DNA of 64,000 nucleotides from Peribacillus sp. FSL E2-0218 (GCF_037992945.1 NZ_CP150304.1:809501-873500); one strand, 5' to 3'. Positions 15,092-23,992 are shown, numbered from the stretch's first letter. Notes: generated by a model not told the origin, from the letters alone. Made by a program: numbers and translations.

Positions 15092-17721
15092 TGAGTAACG
15101 AAATATTACATTCTAGGATTGAAAAACGGTTTAATGATATCTTTGAATCCCCACCTGAAGTTCCAAGTTACATTAATGAAAATTTAAATCATAAAATGCG
15201 TCCTTATCAGGAACAAGCGCTAAGGCATTTTATATACACACAACGTTCTAATGTTGCGGATGTATCTTTTAACCATTTGCTATTTCATATGGCTACAGGA
15301 TCAGGTAAGACTTTAGTTTTGGCATCAACAATTTTGTATTTATTTAAAGAAAATGGGAATCGGAATTTTATTTTCTTTGTAAACAGTGATGCTATTATTA
15401 AAAAAACACACGATAATTTAACAAATATGACCTCGTCAAAATATTTATTTAATAAATCAGGAATAGTGATTGATGGTGAACTCATTCAAATTCAAATGGT
15501 AGATGTATTTCCTTTTTTACCCGCGGAAAATACAATATATCTAAAACTTACAACTATCCAAAAACTTCATGCAGACTTAACCAATCCTGGAGAAAATAGA
15601 ATAACGTTCGATTCTTTAGAAGATATGGGTATTGTTCTCTTAGCAGATGAAGCGCATCATATTAACACATTAACTAAAAGTGATAAACGAAAACTTTCAA
15701 CGAAAGAAACCGAAGAAAGAACTTGGGAGAAAACTGTTAATAAGTTACTTGGACTTAATTCTTTAAACAGACTAATTGAATTTACAGCAACAATCGACTT
15801 AGAAAATGATGCTCTTTATTATAAATATAGCAACAAAATCGTTTTTCAGTATGACTTAAAACGGTTTATGGCGGATGGTTACTCTAAAAATGTAGTGCTT
15901 TTACGTTCAAATCAAGATGACTTTAATAAAATGTTTAATGCGCTTTTATTAAGTCAATATAGGAAATATATTGCTCGAGATAATGGTGTGGAGTTAAAGC
16001 CTATTATATTGTTTAAGTCAAATAAAATTGCTATATCTATGAATGCCAATAACACCTTTTTGACGTTAGTTGAGAACTTAACTGTAGAACAGATAGAAAG
16101 CGTCATAACGAATGGTCTTGCAGTTTACCAAAATGAAAATAGTATTTGGCGTAAAATGTACCAATATTATGAGGTACAAGAATTGGGAAAAATAATTCGA
16201 GATTTACAATGGGACTTCACTAAAGAAACTACTTTAAATGCAAACGATCAGTCGATAGTCTCAGATAAAAATGCATTGCTTCTTAACACTTTAGAAGATT
16301 TAAATAATCCTATTCGAGCAATCTTTGCTGTAGCAAAATTAAATGAAGGTTGGGACGTGTTAAATCTATTCGACATAGTGCGTATCAGTGAAGGAGCTAC
16401 AGGTACCAAAACAACTACAGATAGTGAAGCTCAATTGATTGGTCGTGGAGCCCGGATCTACCCTTTTAATTACGATGGAGAGGTTTCCTATAACCGCAGA
16501 TTTGATTTAAGTAGTAACGATTTAAAGGTTATTGAAACCTTGCATTACCACACTATAAATGAGAGCACCTATGTTAAAAATCTTGAAAAATCACTAGAAG
16601 CGGCAGACATCCAATATAACGAAGATAAATATGAAAGATTAGAAGCCAAAGTTAAACCTAAGATACGAAAAATGGATTTTTTTAAGAATGGAAAGATTTA
16701 TATTAATCAGGTGTTGCCAACCACAACTAACGATTATCAATCATTAAGTGATTACGGTATTTCTCACAACTATCTAATCGAATATGATGCAGCAGTAGAG
16801 AAAAAGTTTGGGTCTAACCAAGAAACTCGTTCTGGAACCCAGAAACATGAGGAACGATTACAGATAGATAGAAACTTATTGCAAAAAGCTATTCAACGTA
16901 ATAAGTTTTACCGTTTTAGCAATCTTAAAAAGTTCGTCCCTAGTATCAAAAGTATGCGTGATTTTATCGAAGGACAGGAATTCTTAGGAAGCTTAGTAAT
17001 TAACGTCTCACTACCTGTGGGCCTCTCTACTAATAGTTTCTCGGCGAAAGAACGATTGAACATTATAGAAAGATTTTTATCCGACTCTGAAAAGAAAATT
17101 CAATTAAATTACATGAAAGAGCGCGGAACTCAAGTATTTGAAGGGGTTGCATTATCTCAACTCATTGATGATTATGTTATCGAATTGAATAAAGTTAGTT
17201 CTAAGGTTCAAGTTAATCAGGTTATTAAGTCACGAAACATGCGGGACCATGATTGGTATCTATATGATAATGCAATTGTAAATGGGCTTGAAAGCGATAT
17301 GATTGATTTTATAATTGATTGGGTTGATCGGTTAAAAGAGACGTACTCTCAAGTCTATTTAATACGGAATGAGCGAAAAGTAAAGATAATTGAATTTAAT
17401 GGAACAAGAGGGTTCATGCCAGACTTCCTGCTATATTTAAAAGGTGCAGACTTCACGTATCAGGTATTTTTAGAGCCTAAAGGTGACAATCTACGTTTGT
17501 ATGATCAGTGGAAAGAAGATTTCCTAATGGACATTTCAACTAATCCAAATGTTGTTGTCTTGGGAGAAAATGAACGTGTGAAACTTCACGGAATTAAATT
17601 TTATTCTACAAATCCTCAGTTTAAGAAAGAATTTAAAGATGATTTTGTAGAAAAATTGCTTGGAGAAAGGCAAATAGATAATGACCTTTTTCATCTACCT
17701 TTGTTTCGGTATGAGGAATAA
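15091..17721 (+). CDS. res: Type III restriction enzyme (Res)
   Basis: The 876-residue protein has an N-terminal SF2 helicase core: Walker A 'MATGSGKT' near residue 70, 'LADEAHH' near 187-193, 'FTATI', and 'NEGWDVLNLFDIVR' with 'QLIGRGARIYPF' for motifs V-VI. A C-terminal PD-(D/E)XK nuclease has 'MPDFLLYL' near 776 and 'FLEPKGD' near 793. It works with Mod as an ATP-dependent translocating nuclease that cuts when two unmodified head-to-head sites meet. All key motifs are present, so the system looks intact. It overlaps mod by one base and is followed by a terminator. Confidence 0.95.
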   Translation: MSNEILHSRIEKRFNDIFESPPEVPSYINENLNHKMRPYQEQALRHFIYTQRSNVADVSFNHLLFHMATGSGKTLVLASTILYLFKENGNRNFIFFVNSDAIIKKTHDNLTNMTSSKYLFNKSGIVIDGELIQIQMVDVFPFLPAENTIYLKLTTIQKLHADLTNPGENRITFDSLEDMGIVLLADEAHHINTLTKSDKRKLSTKETEERTWEKTVNKLLGLNSLNRLIEFTATIDLENDALYYKYSNKIVFQYDLKRFMADGYSKNVVLLRSNQDDFNKMFNALLLSQYRKYIARDNGVELKPIILFKSNKIAISMNANNTFLTLVENLTVEQIESVITNGLAVYQNENSIWRKMYQYYEVQELGKIIRDLQWDFTKETTLNANDQSIVSDKNALLLNTLEDLNNPIRAIFAVAKLNEGWDVLNLFDIVRISEGATGTKTTTDSEAQLIGRGARIYPFNYDGEVSYNRRFDLSSNDLKVIETLHYHTINESTYVKNLEKSLEAADIQYNEDKYERLEAKVKPKIRKMDFFKNGKIYINQVLPTTTNDYQSLSDYGISHNYLIEYDAAVEKKFGSNQETRSGTQKHEERLQIDRNLLQKAIQRNKFYRFSNLKKFVPSIKSMRDFIEGQEFLGSLVINVSLPVGLSTNSFSAKERLNIIERFLSDSEKKIQLNYMKERGTQVFEGVALSQLIDDYVIELNKVSSKVQVNQVIKSRNMRDHDWYLYDNAIVNGLESDMIDFIIDWVDRLKETYSQVYLIRNERKVKIIEFNGTRGFMPDFLLYLKGADFTYQVFLEPKGDNLRLYDQWKEDFLMDISTNPNVVVLGENERVKLHGIKFYSTNPQFKKEFKDDFVEKLLGERQIDNDLFHLPLFRYEE

Positions 17722-17773
17722 GGTTTTTAAACAAAAGCAGTGTATTAGAGAAGATAAATAAAGTTAATTTTTT

Positions 17774-17809
17774 AAGAAGTAACCTTTAGAAAAGGTTACT
17801 TCTTTTTTT
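17774..17809 (+). terminator. Terminator of the type III operon
   Basis: GAAGTAACC pairs with GGTTACTTC, followed by a run of seven T residues. Confidence 0.85.
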
Positions 17810-17865
17810 ATATGGATATTGAGTTAAATATTGTTAAAAAGTAGTTTTAGCTTCATAATAAAAAG

Positions 17866-17903
17866 AAGCTAGTACATAAGAAATGAGTATCCTGTACTAG
17901 CTT
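17866..17903. promoter_or_regulatory. Eleven-base-pair inverted repeat upstream of the 17984 nuclease-like gene
   Basis: AAGCTAGTACA (17866-17876) is the exact inverted repeat of TGTACTAGCTT (17893-17903), with a 16-nt loop. It lies 80 bp before the start codon and has no T-run. It may be an operator or leader hairpin. Confidence 0.45.
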
Positions 17904-17983
17904 AATAATTCAATAGAAATGTCTCTAGAAAGTTCTGAATAATCCGGATTTTTGGCGCGTTTCAAACATAGGGAGGAATATAA

Positions 17984-18895
17984 ATGTTATTAAAACCACA
18001 TCACGCGAGGTGTGATGATCGAAGCGAATCTTCAAAAAAACACAAAGTTGCAGGTGAAGCTGAAGACTGGTTTTCCAATGCATTATTAAACGAATATGAG
18101 TTATCAGGGGTTAACTTTGACTTTTTTGTTAATTGGAATAATGAAACATTATCTAATGAATTTTGGGTAAAAAGACTTGTTAACGAAGACGAGATAAAAT
18201 CAACAAAACCAGAATTTATCCAAGAATTAATTTATTCATGCGATTCAGAGGAGTTCGTAAAAGATCTAGCCCAATTGGCAAAAGGTTCTCTTAAATATAA
18301 ACTCTTTAGAGAATCTACAGATTGGGCAAAACAAACAGAGGAAGAACTGCCAATTTTAACAGTTGATATCGATGTTTCAGGGGCAGTGAGGGCAGTAAGT
18401 AGAGAAAGTTTAGATACTTTAAAAAAAGAAATTCAAACATTATCTGGTGGCCCAGTAAGAGTTTCAAAGGGGCTAAATTACTCTTATTCTACACTAGAGT
18501 GTTATTTATCTAGTACTGACTCAGCCTGGCCAGGCGATGTTGATTTAATTTTATTGGATAATAAAAAAGTGCCTAAAGCCATTATAGAGTTTAAAAAACA
18601 TACCTTGTGGGATAAAATTGAGGACCATAAATTTGAAAAGTATTATAAAGAAACAACAGTTGATAGAAGAAAATACAATCGTTTAGCTATACTCAGAGAT
18701 GCAATAGGAAAGGATATTCCTCTACTGGTTGTATATTATCCTACAAGGGAAGAGTTTAATTATATAATTATTGAAGAAGCTTTAGGTACAGTTAATGACC
18801 TATATGCAGGTAGGAGTTGGGCTTTAGATTTACCTGTAGATAAAAAAAGTCAGAGTAACTTAATAGAAAAAATAATTGAGATAATTCATTCATAG
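17984..18895 (+). CDS. PD-(D/E)XK nuclease-like protein
   Basis: The 303-residue protein has 'WPGDVDLIL' followed by 'KAIIEFKKH': D187, then E202-x-K204. This fits a PD-(D/E)XK core near the middle of the chain. The N-terminal half is not recognised. The start ATG 17984 is preceded by GGGAGGA at good spacing. It lies just after the type III RM operon but is separated by a terminator, so it is its own unit. A role as an extra restriction nuclease is inference from motif and neighbourhood. Confidence 0.6.
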   Translation: MLLKPHHARCDDRSESSKKHKVAGEAEDWFSNALLNEYELSGVNFDFFVNWNNETLSNEFWVKRLVNEDEIKSTKPEFIQELIYSCDSEEFVKDLAQLAKGSLKYKLFRESTDWAKQTEEELPILTVDIDVSGAVRAVSRESLDTLKKEIQTLSGGPVRVSKGLNYSYSTLECYLSSTDSAWPGDVDLILLDNKKVPKAIIEFKKHTLWDKIEDHKFEKYYKETTVDRRKYNRLAILRDAIGKDIPLLVVYYPTREEFNYIIIEEALGTVNDLYAGRSWALDLPVDKKSQSNLIEKIIEIIHS

Positions 18896-18997
18896 ATGAG
18901 TTGAATCCTACTATATGTTATTGGTTTTAAAAAAACAATTTTGGCCATGGAATACTTTTTCCATTCTCTAAAGTATAAAATATCAATTTTATATCAG

Positions 18998-19038
18998 TTT
19001 ACACTTTTCAAACCTTCGATATAAAAATATCGGAGGTT
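18998..19038 (+). promoter_or_regulatory. Promoter plus palindrome containing the Shine-Dalgarno of the GIY-YIG gene
   Basis: TTTACA (18998-19003), a 16-bp spacer and TATAAA (19020-19025) form a good SigA promoter. AACCTTCGATAT (19011-19022) pairs with ATATCGGAGGTT (19027-19038), with one G:T pair and a 4-nt loop. The right arm contains the GGAGG. If the -10 is as marked, the left arm is not transcribed and the palindrome is a DNA operator. If transcription starts upstream, it is an RNA hairpin hiding the ribosome-binding site. Confidence 0.6.
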
Positions 19039-19046
19039 GATTAATT

Positions 19047-19445
19047 ATGTTACCAACAAGAGAGAAGCTTATACTGCATCTATCCGATAAAATGACGAAC
19101 CAAGACATTGCAATAATTTATGGGACAACTTTTCAAAAAATCATCCAATTAATAAAGAAAAATGAACTCAATCCAAATGAATTAAGAAAGGTAAATAAAT
19201 TTATTGTATATGAACATTGGTACAATGGAAAAGTCGTTTATGTTGGAAGTGGTGTTTGGTATAGATGCAGAAGATATAAAAATAGAAGAAACTCGGAACA
19301 TGTGCATCTAATGGAAACTGGAAAACTTGAATATCGTATAGTGGGTGAATACGAAAAAGTAGAGGATGCAAGGAAGCACGAAGCTGTGCTCATTCAAAAA
19401 TATAAACAATTAGGGCAAGCAAAATTAAATAAGAAAATGCATTGA
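19047..19445 (+). CDS. HTH plus GIY-YIG nuclease-like protein
   Basis: The 132-residue protein begins with a short helix-turn-helix segment at about residues 1-45 ('MTNQDIAIIYGTTFQKIIQL'). A compact GIY-YIG-like domain follows: 'FIVYEHW' and 'VVYVGSG' strands, Arg-rich helix 'RCRRYKNRR', a catalytic-type Glu in 'ARKHEAVLIQKY' and terminal Asn in 'KLNKK'. The start ATG 19047 follows GGAGG with spacing 10. It is the last gene before attR. It may be a homing-type or defence nuclease, or a regulator with a decayed nuclease fold. Catalysis is not proven. Confidence 0.6.
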   Translation: MLPTREKLILHLSDKMTNQDIAIIYGTTFQKIIQLIKKNELNPNELRKVNKFIVYEHWYNGKVVYVGSGVWYRCRRYKNRRNSEHVHLMETGKLEYRIVGEYEKVEDARKHEAVLIQKYKQLGQAKLNKKMH

Positions 19446-19563
19446 TTCTTGACGATTATAAGAAGTACAGGCATAATTATCAGTAATCGTGTTACTAATA
19501 AAAATGAGTTTGTTCAACAAACGTTGATATTACTGATTATATAGCTTTTGTGAAATATAATGG

Positions 19564-19622
19564 GACTCAAAATCGTGTTCCTCTGGAGTGCCGGTTCGAC
19601 CCCGGCCACCGGTACCATGAAA
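19564..19622 (+). repeat. attR: right direct repeat (tRNA-Leu 3' fragment)
   Basis: 51 bases identical to 1745-1795, followed by CCATGAAA where attL has TCATGAAA. The fragment is not a functional tRNA: the 5' half is absent. It keeps the native CCA and the native downstream terminator. Confidence 0.93.
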
Positions 19623-19644
19623 CAGCCAGGAGTGCTGTTGGAAA

Positions 19645-19680
19645 AAGGTCTTACACTTAATTGTGTAAGGCCTTTTTTGT
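19645..19680 (+). terminator. Original terminator of the tRNA operon, displaced by the element
   Basis: AAGGTCTTACAC pairs with GTGTAAGGCCTT, followed by a T-run. It now lies beyond attR, 17.8 kb from the tRNA array it once ended. Confidence 0.85.
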
Positions 19681-19800
19681 TACACTACCAATACTAAGAG
19701 AACGTTCCTTCTATGTTGTGATAATGAAAAAGAATGGAAGTGTGGACATAAGCCCTGACTACTTGGTTAAGGATTAATGCTAATTTTGTACGAACAAAAG

Positions 19801-19819
19801 AGACCACATTATGTGGTCT
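19801..19819 (-). terminator. Hairpin at the end of the gene remnant
   Basis: AGACCACAT/ATGTGGTCT is a perfect palindrome. Read on the minus strand it is followed by TCTTTTG. Confidence 0.55.
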
Positions 19820-20035
19820 TACTTACTAATTCCAATGGAACTAGTTCATCCGTTACTTGGGTCATAGGCAACACCACAGGAGCAACGATTTAACGCTTAT
19901 AACGGGTGATAAGATGCGGGGAATTCATGATTGATTCGTTGGACTTCATTAGCAAAACCCTGATCATCCTTCAGCATTGGTGAAAGTGCATCCGCTTTTT
20001 CGATTAAGCTCCAGGCGGTACAAACCTATTAGGTG
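19809..20035 (-). pseudogene. Decayed gene remnant, product unknown
   Basis: On the minus strand two pieces of protein-like sequence are separated by a stop and a frame change. The first includes 'AWSLIEKADALSPMLKDD'. The second reads 'APVVLPMTQVTDELVPLEL' and ends at a TAA inside the hairpin at 19801-19819. This looks like the C-terminal end of a lost gene with its terminator. I cannot name the family. Confidence 0.35.
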
Positions 20036-20325
20036 GAATTCGAACGCCAGTAGTTACTACAGAAGAAATTAAGCGTGAACATTCCTCTAGGCAAAGGCTC
20101 ATTACGGAAACGGCATGGGTGGCCCCTAACTAACAGAAATGGCTATCCTCAGCCTTGCTTAATGGAGATCATTCTCCTGATGGGAAATTTTACGAGGATG
20201 GAGGAAGATACGAGAAAAAAACGCAAAAAAGGAGCCCGCCAAATCAAGCTGCCTTTGGCGGACCGGTTCTCTATTTTTTTAGATTTGACATCATTGCATT
20301 GGGAGTCTATGCATCGTTCATAGAT
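20036..20325. other. Gene-free stretch with one GC-rich hairpin
   Basis: No supported coding region was found. CCGCCAAA (near 20237) pairs with TTTGGCGG, with a T-run at 20273-20280, a probable terminator. Confidence 0.4.
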
Positions 20326-20946
20326 TCATTTTGGCCCAATTCCTACCCAAAATAGATCTACTAGAGCTTGCGCCGTTTTTTCTGGTCCTCCCAATTCAAT
20401 TATTAATTCTTTTTTGTTTCGAATCATGGTAACTGTAGAAAAGGCATGGGCGAGCAATAATGGATTTTTGACTACTATTTCCCCATTTTCCATTGCTTGC
20501 TTGAATATGTTCTCCAGTGCTTGATGAACCTCGTTTTCTGCTGTGCGGATCTCTTGGATATGTTCTTCTGTAAGGGAAAGGGAAGCCTCCTGCAGTAATG
20601 TTTCAAAGTCTATATGTGGTCTAATTAAATGCTCGAACGTTACTTCGTATAATCTGTGCTTCAATCCATTGGAACTGTTCAGCAGTTTGTCTGTCTGTAT
20701 TTTTATGCGGCGGAACATGCTTGATACTGCGATGGTGAATAAAGTTGCCTTATTTTTAAAATAGTAATAGACGCTTGCTTTTGTAACATTGCTGGCATCG
20801 GCAACTTGTTCCATTGAAACGCCTTCATATCCATAGGTCATGAATAGGTAGGATGCAGTTTGTAGAATTTGATCTCTTGTTATATTTGAGTCATTCGTCA
20901 ATTTGGGTCGTCCCGGTTTTTTCTTCTGGATATTATGATTATGCAT
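20326..20946 (-). CDS. TetR family transcriptional regulator
   Basis: The 206-residue protein has a basic N-terminus (KKKPGRPKL). The TetR helix-turn-helix follows at about residues 20-65 ('ILQTASYLFMTYGYEG', 'NVTKASVYYYFKNKATLF'), then an all-helical ligand domain. The start is ATG 20946, preceded by AAGGAGG; an in-frame TTG upstream is less likely. It is divergent from the MMPL transporter gene, and a near-palindrome lies between them. The classic reading is a local repressor of the exporter that responds to the exported lipid-like compound or drug. Confidence 0.92.
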   Translation of the reverse strand: MHNHNIQKKKPGRPKLTNDSNITRDQILQTASYLFMTYGYEGVSMEQVADASNVTKASVYYYFKNKATLFTIAVSSMFRRIKIQTDKLLNSSNGLKHRLYEVTFEHLIRPHIDFETLLQEASLSLTEEHIQEIRTAENEVHQALENIFKQAMENGEIVVKNPLLLAHAFSTVTMIRNKKELIIELGGPEKTAQALVDLFWVGIGPK

Positions 20947-20988
20947 ATGAAACCTCCTTCTGGTTGAATTAATTTCCAAATGAAATTA

Positions 20989-21002
20989 GTTGATTAATTA
21001 AC
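20989..21002. promoter_or_regulatory. Candidate TetR operator
   Basis: GTTGATTAATTAAC is palindromic at 12 of 14 positions. It lies between the divergent tetR and MMPL genes, where it could control both. Confidence 0.45.
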
Positions 21003-21081
21003 CTTCTGGTATATATAATTAATCGTATGCTATATGTATATTCTAATAGAAACAAACCAAATTGGAAACGAGGGAGTTCAG

Positions 21082-23304
21082 ATGAAAAAATCTATACTAA
21101 CAACCTTCAGCTCATATATGACTGGTAGGGTTAGTCGCTGGGTTGTCATTGGCATATGGGTTGTTCTAACGGCAGCATTAACCATTGCTTGGCCCGCAGT
21201 AAATGACTCAGAAGTTAATAATGCCCCAAATCTGAGTGAAAATTCACCTTCTGTGGAAGCAGATAAGTTAGTTAAGAAACAATTTCCAAATTCCTCTGGT
21301 ATACCTGCATTGCTTACGTGGCACAATGAATCGGGATTAACGGAAGAGGATCTGAATGCAGTCCAACAAATGGCTGAACATTTAGAGAAGGATCCGTTAG
21401 AAGATCAATCGTCAACACCTCCCCTGCATAAAATGCCTGTATCAGCACTGCAACAAATGGTTTCAAAAGACGGAACAACGCTAGTGCAACCTATTTTTTT
21501 CCAAGAAAGTGTTGATACCGAAGTCTTAAAGGGAAATATAGATGACATTAAAGAACAAGTGAAAAAGCAGGTTTCGTATAACCCTTTCAATGTAAGTATA
21601 GATGAAAATAATAAACTGAGTACACGTGTCACAGGTCCAGCAGGGATTCAAGTGGATGCAACAGGTCTATTTGAAGGAGCGGATGTTTCGTTACTGATAG
21701 CTACTGTTGTGCTTGTCTTAGTACTGCTTCTTATTATTTATCGTTCCCCAATCTTGGCGATTATTCCTTTAATCGGTGTAGGATTTGCATATATGCTGCT
21801 TAGTCCTATTCTAGGTTTTTTAGCGGATAAAGGTTGGATTACCGTTGATGCCCAATCCATATCCATTATGACCGTCTTATTGTTTGGCGCGGGAACAGAT
21901 TATTGTTTATTTTTAATTTCTCATTATCGTGATGAGCTTCTGAAGGTAAATGATAAACGAAAAGCACTTATACATGCGTTTAAAGATGCCTCCGGTGCCA
22001 TAGCTATGAGTGGAATTACTGTGGTCATTTCTCTTCTCGTCTTAATTGTAGCAGAATATGGGGCTTACCACCGTTTTGCCATTCCATTTAGCTTGTCCAT
22101 CTTTATTATGGGCATAGCAAGCTTGACCCTCATTCCAGCACTACTATCCGTTATGGGAAGAGGTTCGTTTTATCCTTTCATTCCACGTACTCCTGAAATG
22201 GAAAAAGAGAGGGCTGAAAAGAAAGGAAAACCGGTTCCTGCCAAAAAAGGAAAGAGCCGCTTTGGAACTTGGGTCGGTAATATCGTGACAACCAAACCTT
22301 GGACGATCATCATAGCGTGTGTGATCTTCTTTGGAGCAATGTCGGTATATTCAAGTCAAATCAAATACACCTATGATGTATTATCTTCTTTTCCAGAAGA
22401 CATGCCATCAAGGGAAGGGTTCAAGGTCATTTCTGACGCATACTCGCCAGGTGAATTAGCTCCGGCTCAAGTGGTAATCGATACAGAGGGAAAATCGGTA
22501 GACCTTGAAAAAGAGTTAAAGAAACATGACCTGGTCAGTACAGTGTCTAACCCCCAAAGCGGTGCGGACAATGATGATCTAAAAGTATATGATGTTAAAT
22601 TCAATGTTAATCCCTACAGTACAAAAGCGATGGATGCTATTCCAGAATTGAGGGATGCAGCAGAGAATGCATTGGCGGAAGCTAATGTTCCTTCCGTGAA
22701 ATCCAAGGTCTGGATTGGCGGGCAAACAGCGACTCAATATGACACCATGGTAACTAGTAATAAGGACAACGATCTCATTGTTCCATTGATCATTGTCTTT
22801 ATCTCCATCCTGTTATTGGCTTACTTACGTTCCATTGTAGCTATGCTTTACCTAGTTGGCACGGTTATCTTATCTTACAGTGCAGCATTAGGACTAGGGT
22901 GGCTTATCATCCATAATGTAATGGGCGCTGATGCTATACAGGGAGCCATTCCTTTATATGCTTTCGTATTCTTGGTTGCTCTTGGAGAGGACTATAACAT
23001 CTTCATGATCTCGAGCATTTGGAAGAAAAAGAACTATATGCCATTGAAGCAGGCCATTAAAGAGGGCGTAAGTGAAACGAGCGGGGTCATTACTTCAGCC
23101 GGTATTATATTGGCGGCCACCTTTGCCGTGCTAGCGACATTACCGATTCAAGTTCTTGTGCAGTTCGGAATTATCACGGCTTTAGGCATTCTTCTGGATA
23201 CCTTCATAGTCCGACCATTTCTGGTACCGGCCATTACTACCGTTTGCGGAAGATTTGCTTTTTGGCCAGCTAAAGTGAAAATGGTAAAAGGAAAAGAGAA
23301 TTAA
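21082..23304 (+). CDS. MMPL/RND family transporter (YdfJ-like)
   Basis: The 740-residue membrane protein has an N-terminal helix and a large extracytoplasmic loop (about 45-205). Five or six helices follow, including 'LLFGAGTDYCLFLISHYRDEL', then a second loop and a second helix bundle with 'LGEDYNIFMIS'. These two Asp/Tyr-containing motifs lie where RND transporters carry the proton-relay residues. A Lys-rich cytoplasmic linker lies near 380-400. It probably exports lipids or hydrophobic drugs with proton motive force. GAGGGAG precedes ATG 21082, which is chosen over ATG 21034. It is divergent from its probable TetR repressor. Confidence 0.92.
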   Translation: MKKSILTTFSSYMTGRVSRWVVIGIWVVLTAALTIAWPAVNDSEVNNAPNLSENSPSVEADKLVKKQFPNSSGIPALLTWHNESGLTEEDLNAVQQMAEHLEKDPLEDQSSTPPLHKMPVSALQQMVSKDGTTLVQPIFFQESVDTEVLKGNIDDIKEQVKKQVSYNPFNVSIDENNKLSTRVTGPAGIQVDATGLFEGADVSLLIATVVLVLVLLLIIYRSPILAIIPLIGVGFAYMLLSPILGFLADKGWITVDAQSISIMTVLLFGAGTDYCLFLISHYRDELLKVNDKRKALIHAFKDASGAIAMSGITVVISLLVLIVAEYGAYHRFAIPFSLSIFIMGIASLTLIPALLSVMGRGSFYPFIPRTPEMEKERAEKKGKPVPAKKGKSRFGTWVGNIVTTKPWTIIIACVIFFGAMSVYSSQIKYTYDVLSSFPEDMPSREGFKVISDAYSPGELAPAQVVIDTEGKSVDLEKELKKHDLVSTVSNPQSGADNDDLKVYDVKFNVNPYSTKAMDAIPELRDAAENALAEANVPSVKSKVWIGGQTATQYDTMVTSNKDNDLIVPLIIVFISILLLAYLRSIVAMLYLVGTVILSYSAALGLGWLIIHNVMGADAIQGAIPLYAFVFLVALGEDYNIFMISSIWKKKNYMPLKQAIKEGVSETSGVITSAGIILAATFAVLATLPIQVLVQFGIITALGILLDTFIVRPFLVPAITTVCGRFAFWPAKVKMVKGKEN

Positions 23305-23992
23305 CAGGAGGATATGGATATTCTGTGCGGTGGAAGAGAAATTTTGGCACCTTATCAATGAACAAAAAAACAACAAATACTGCAACAAAATGGATTCAAT
23401 AAAACAGTGTTTGGAGTAACTCGCTCTGAACCATCAGAATGTCGATTAAAAGGTTTCGGAATGCTTTCATTCCGAAGCCTTTTTGATTTATCATCGGGAT
23501 TGAAGCGGCGATAAGGAATGGGTAGATAGGATAGGACGGTCAAGAATGCTCCGGGTGTAACGAGCGCCTAAACTCCTAATTCAAAAACGTGGAAGCAACC
23601 AATATTAAAGAAGCATACATATGCGATAAAAAAAAGTTCGAAAACGAGGTGGGCAAAAAACGAATTTGCATCTCCTTTTCACGCAGAGTGGATTTGGCCG
23701 GCGATCCTCCTGCGGTAAAGGCGCCTCTACGGGAGACCAAGCAGGTGCAAGCGCCGGAGGCAATGCATGCAGGGAGGAAACCAGGAATCGGTGCAGAAAA
23801 GAGGATTTACCATTAGGCTTACCGTTACATTTGAACATTTGGGGGAAAGGTTTTAGTATGAAAGGAAATCTCCTGGTAAGAATGGAATAGAATATTAATG
23901 GAAATTAAGCCGATGAAAAATTTTAGTGCCCCCGTATCTTTTTCTCTTTCTGAAACGTTTAGAGGATAGAGGGTGTTGAAGGAGTGAGAAAA
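23305..23992. other. Gene-free 690-bp region
   Basis: It contains a terminator (23451-23485) and a GC-rich patch near 23690-23790 unlike its surroundings. Possible short frames lack ribosome-binding sites. The patch is similar in style to, but does not match, the GC-rich repeat at 47521-47643. Confidence 0.4.
23451..23485 (+). terminator. Intrinsic terminator
   Basis: AGGTTTCGGAATG pairs with CATTCCGAAGCCT, followed by T residues. It ends the MMPL transcript. Confidence 0.85.

Larger units (their letters stand above)
1796..19614. mobile_element. Integrative element of about 17.8 kb in tRNA-Leu, plasmid-like with defence cargo
   Basis: The element is bounded by the 51-bp exact repeats attL and attR. 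It carries a tyrosine integrase gene at the tRNA-proximal end, a RepA_N replication initiator, a MerR-like coiled-coil protein, a serine resolvase with a res-like site, and a run of nucleases including a type III restriction-modification system. Base composition is visibly more AT-rich than the host genes on either side. I see no conjugation genes (relaxase, coupling protein, VirB4) and no phage structural genes. If it moves, it probably relies on natural uptake or helper elements, or it is a plasmid that has integrated. Confidence 0.9.

Noticed and set aside
1796..19614. Prophage or integrative conjugative element
   Set aside because: No capsid, portal, terminase, tail or lysis genes, and no relaxase, coupling protein or type IV secretion genes in the element.
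23589..23816. 75-residue frame in the gap before the sigma factor gene
   Set aside because: No Shine-Dalgarno, low-complexity composition and overlapping frames on both strands; no protein family resemblance.
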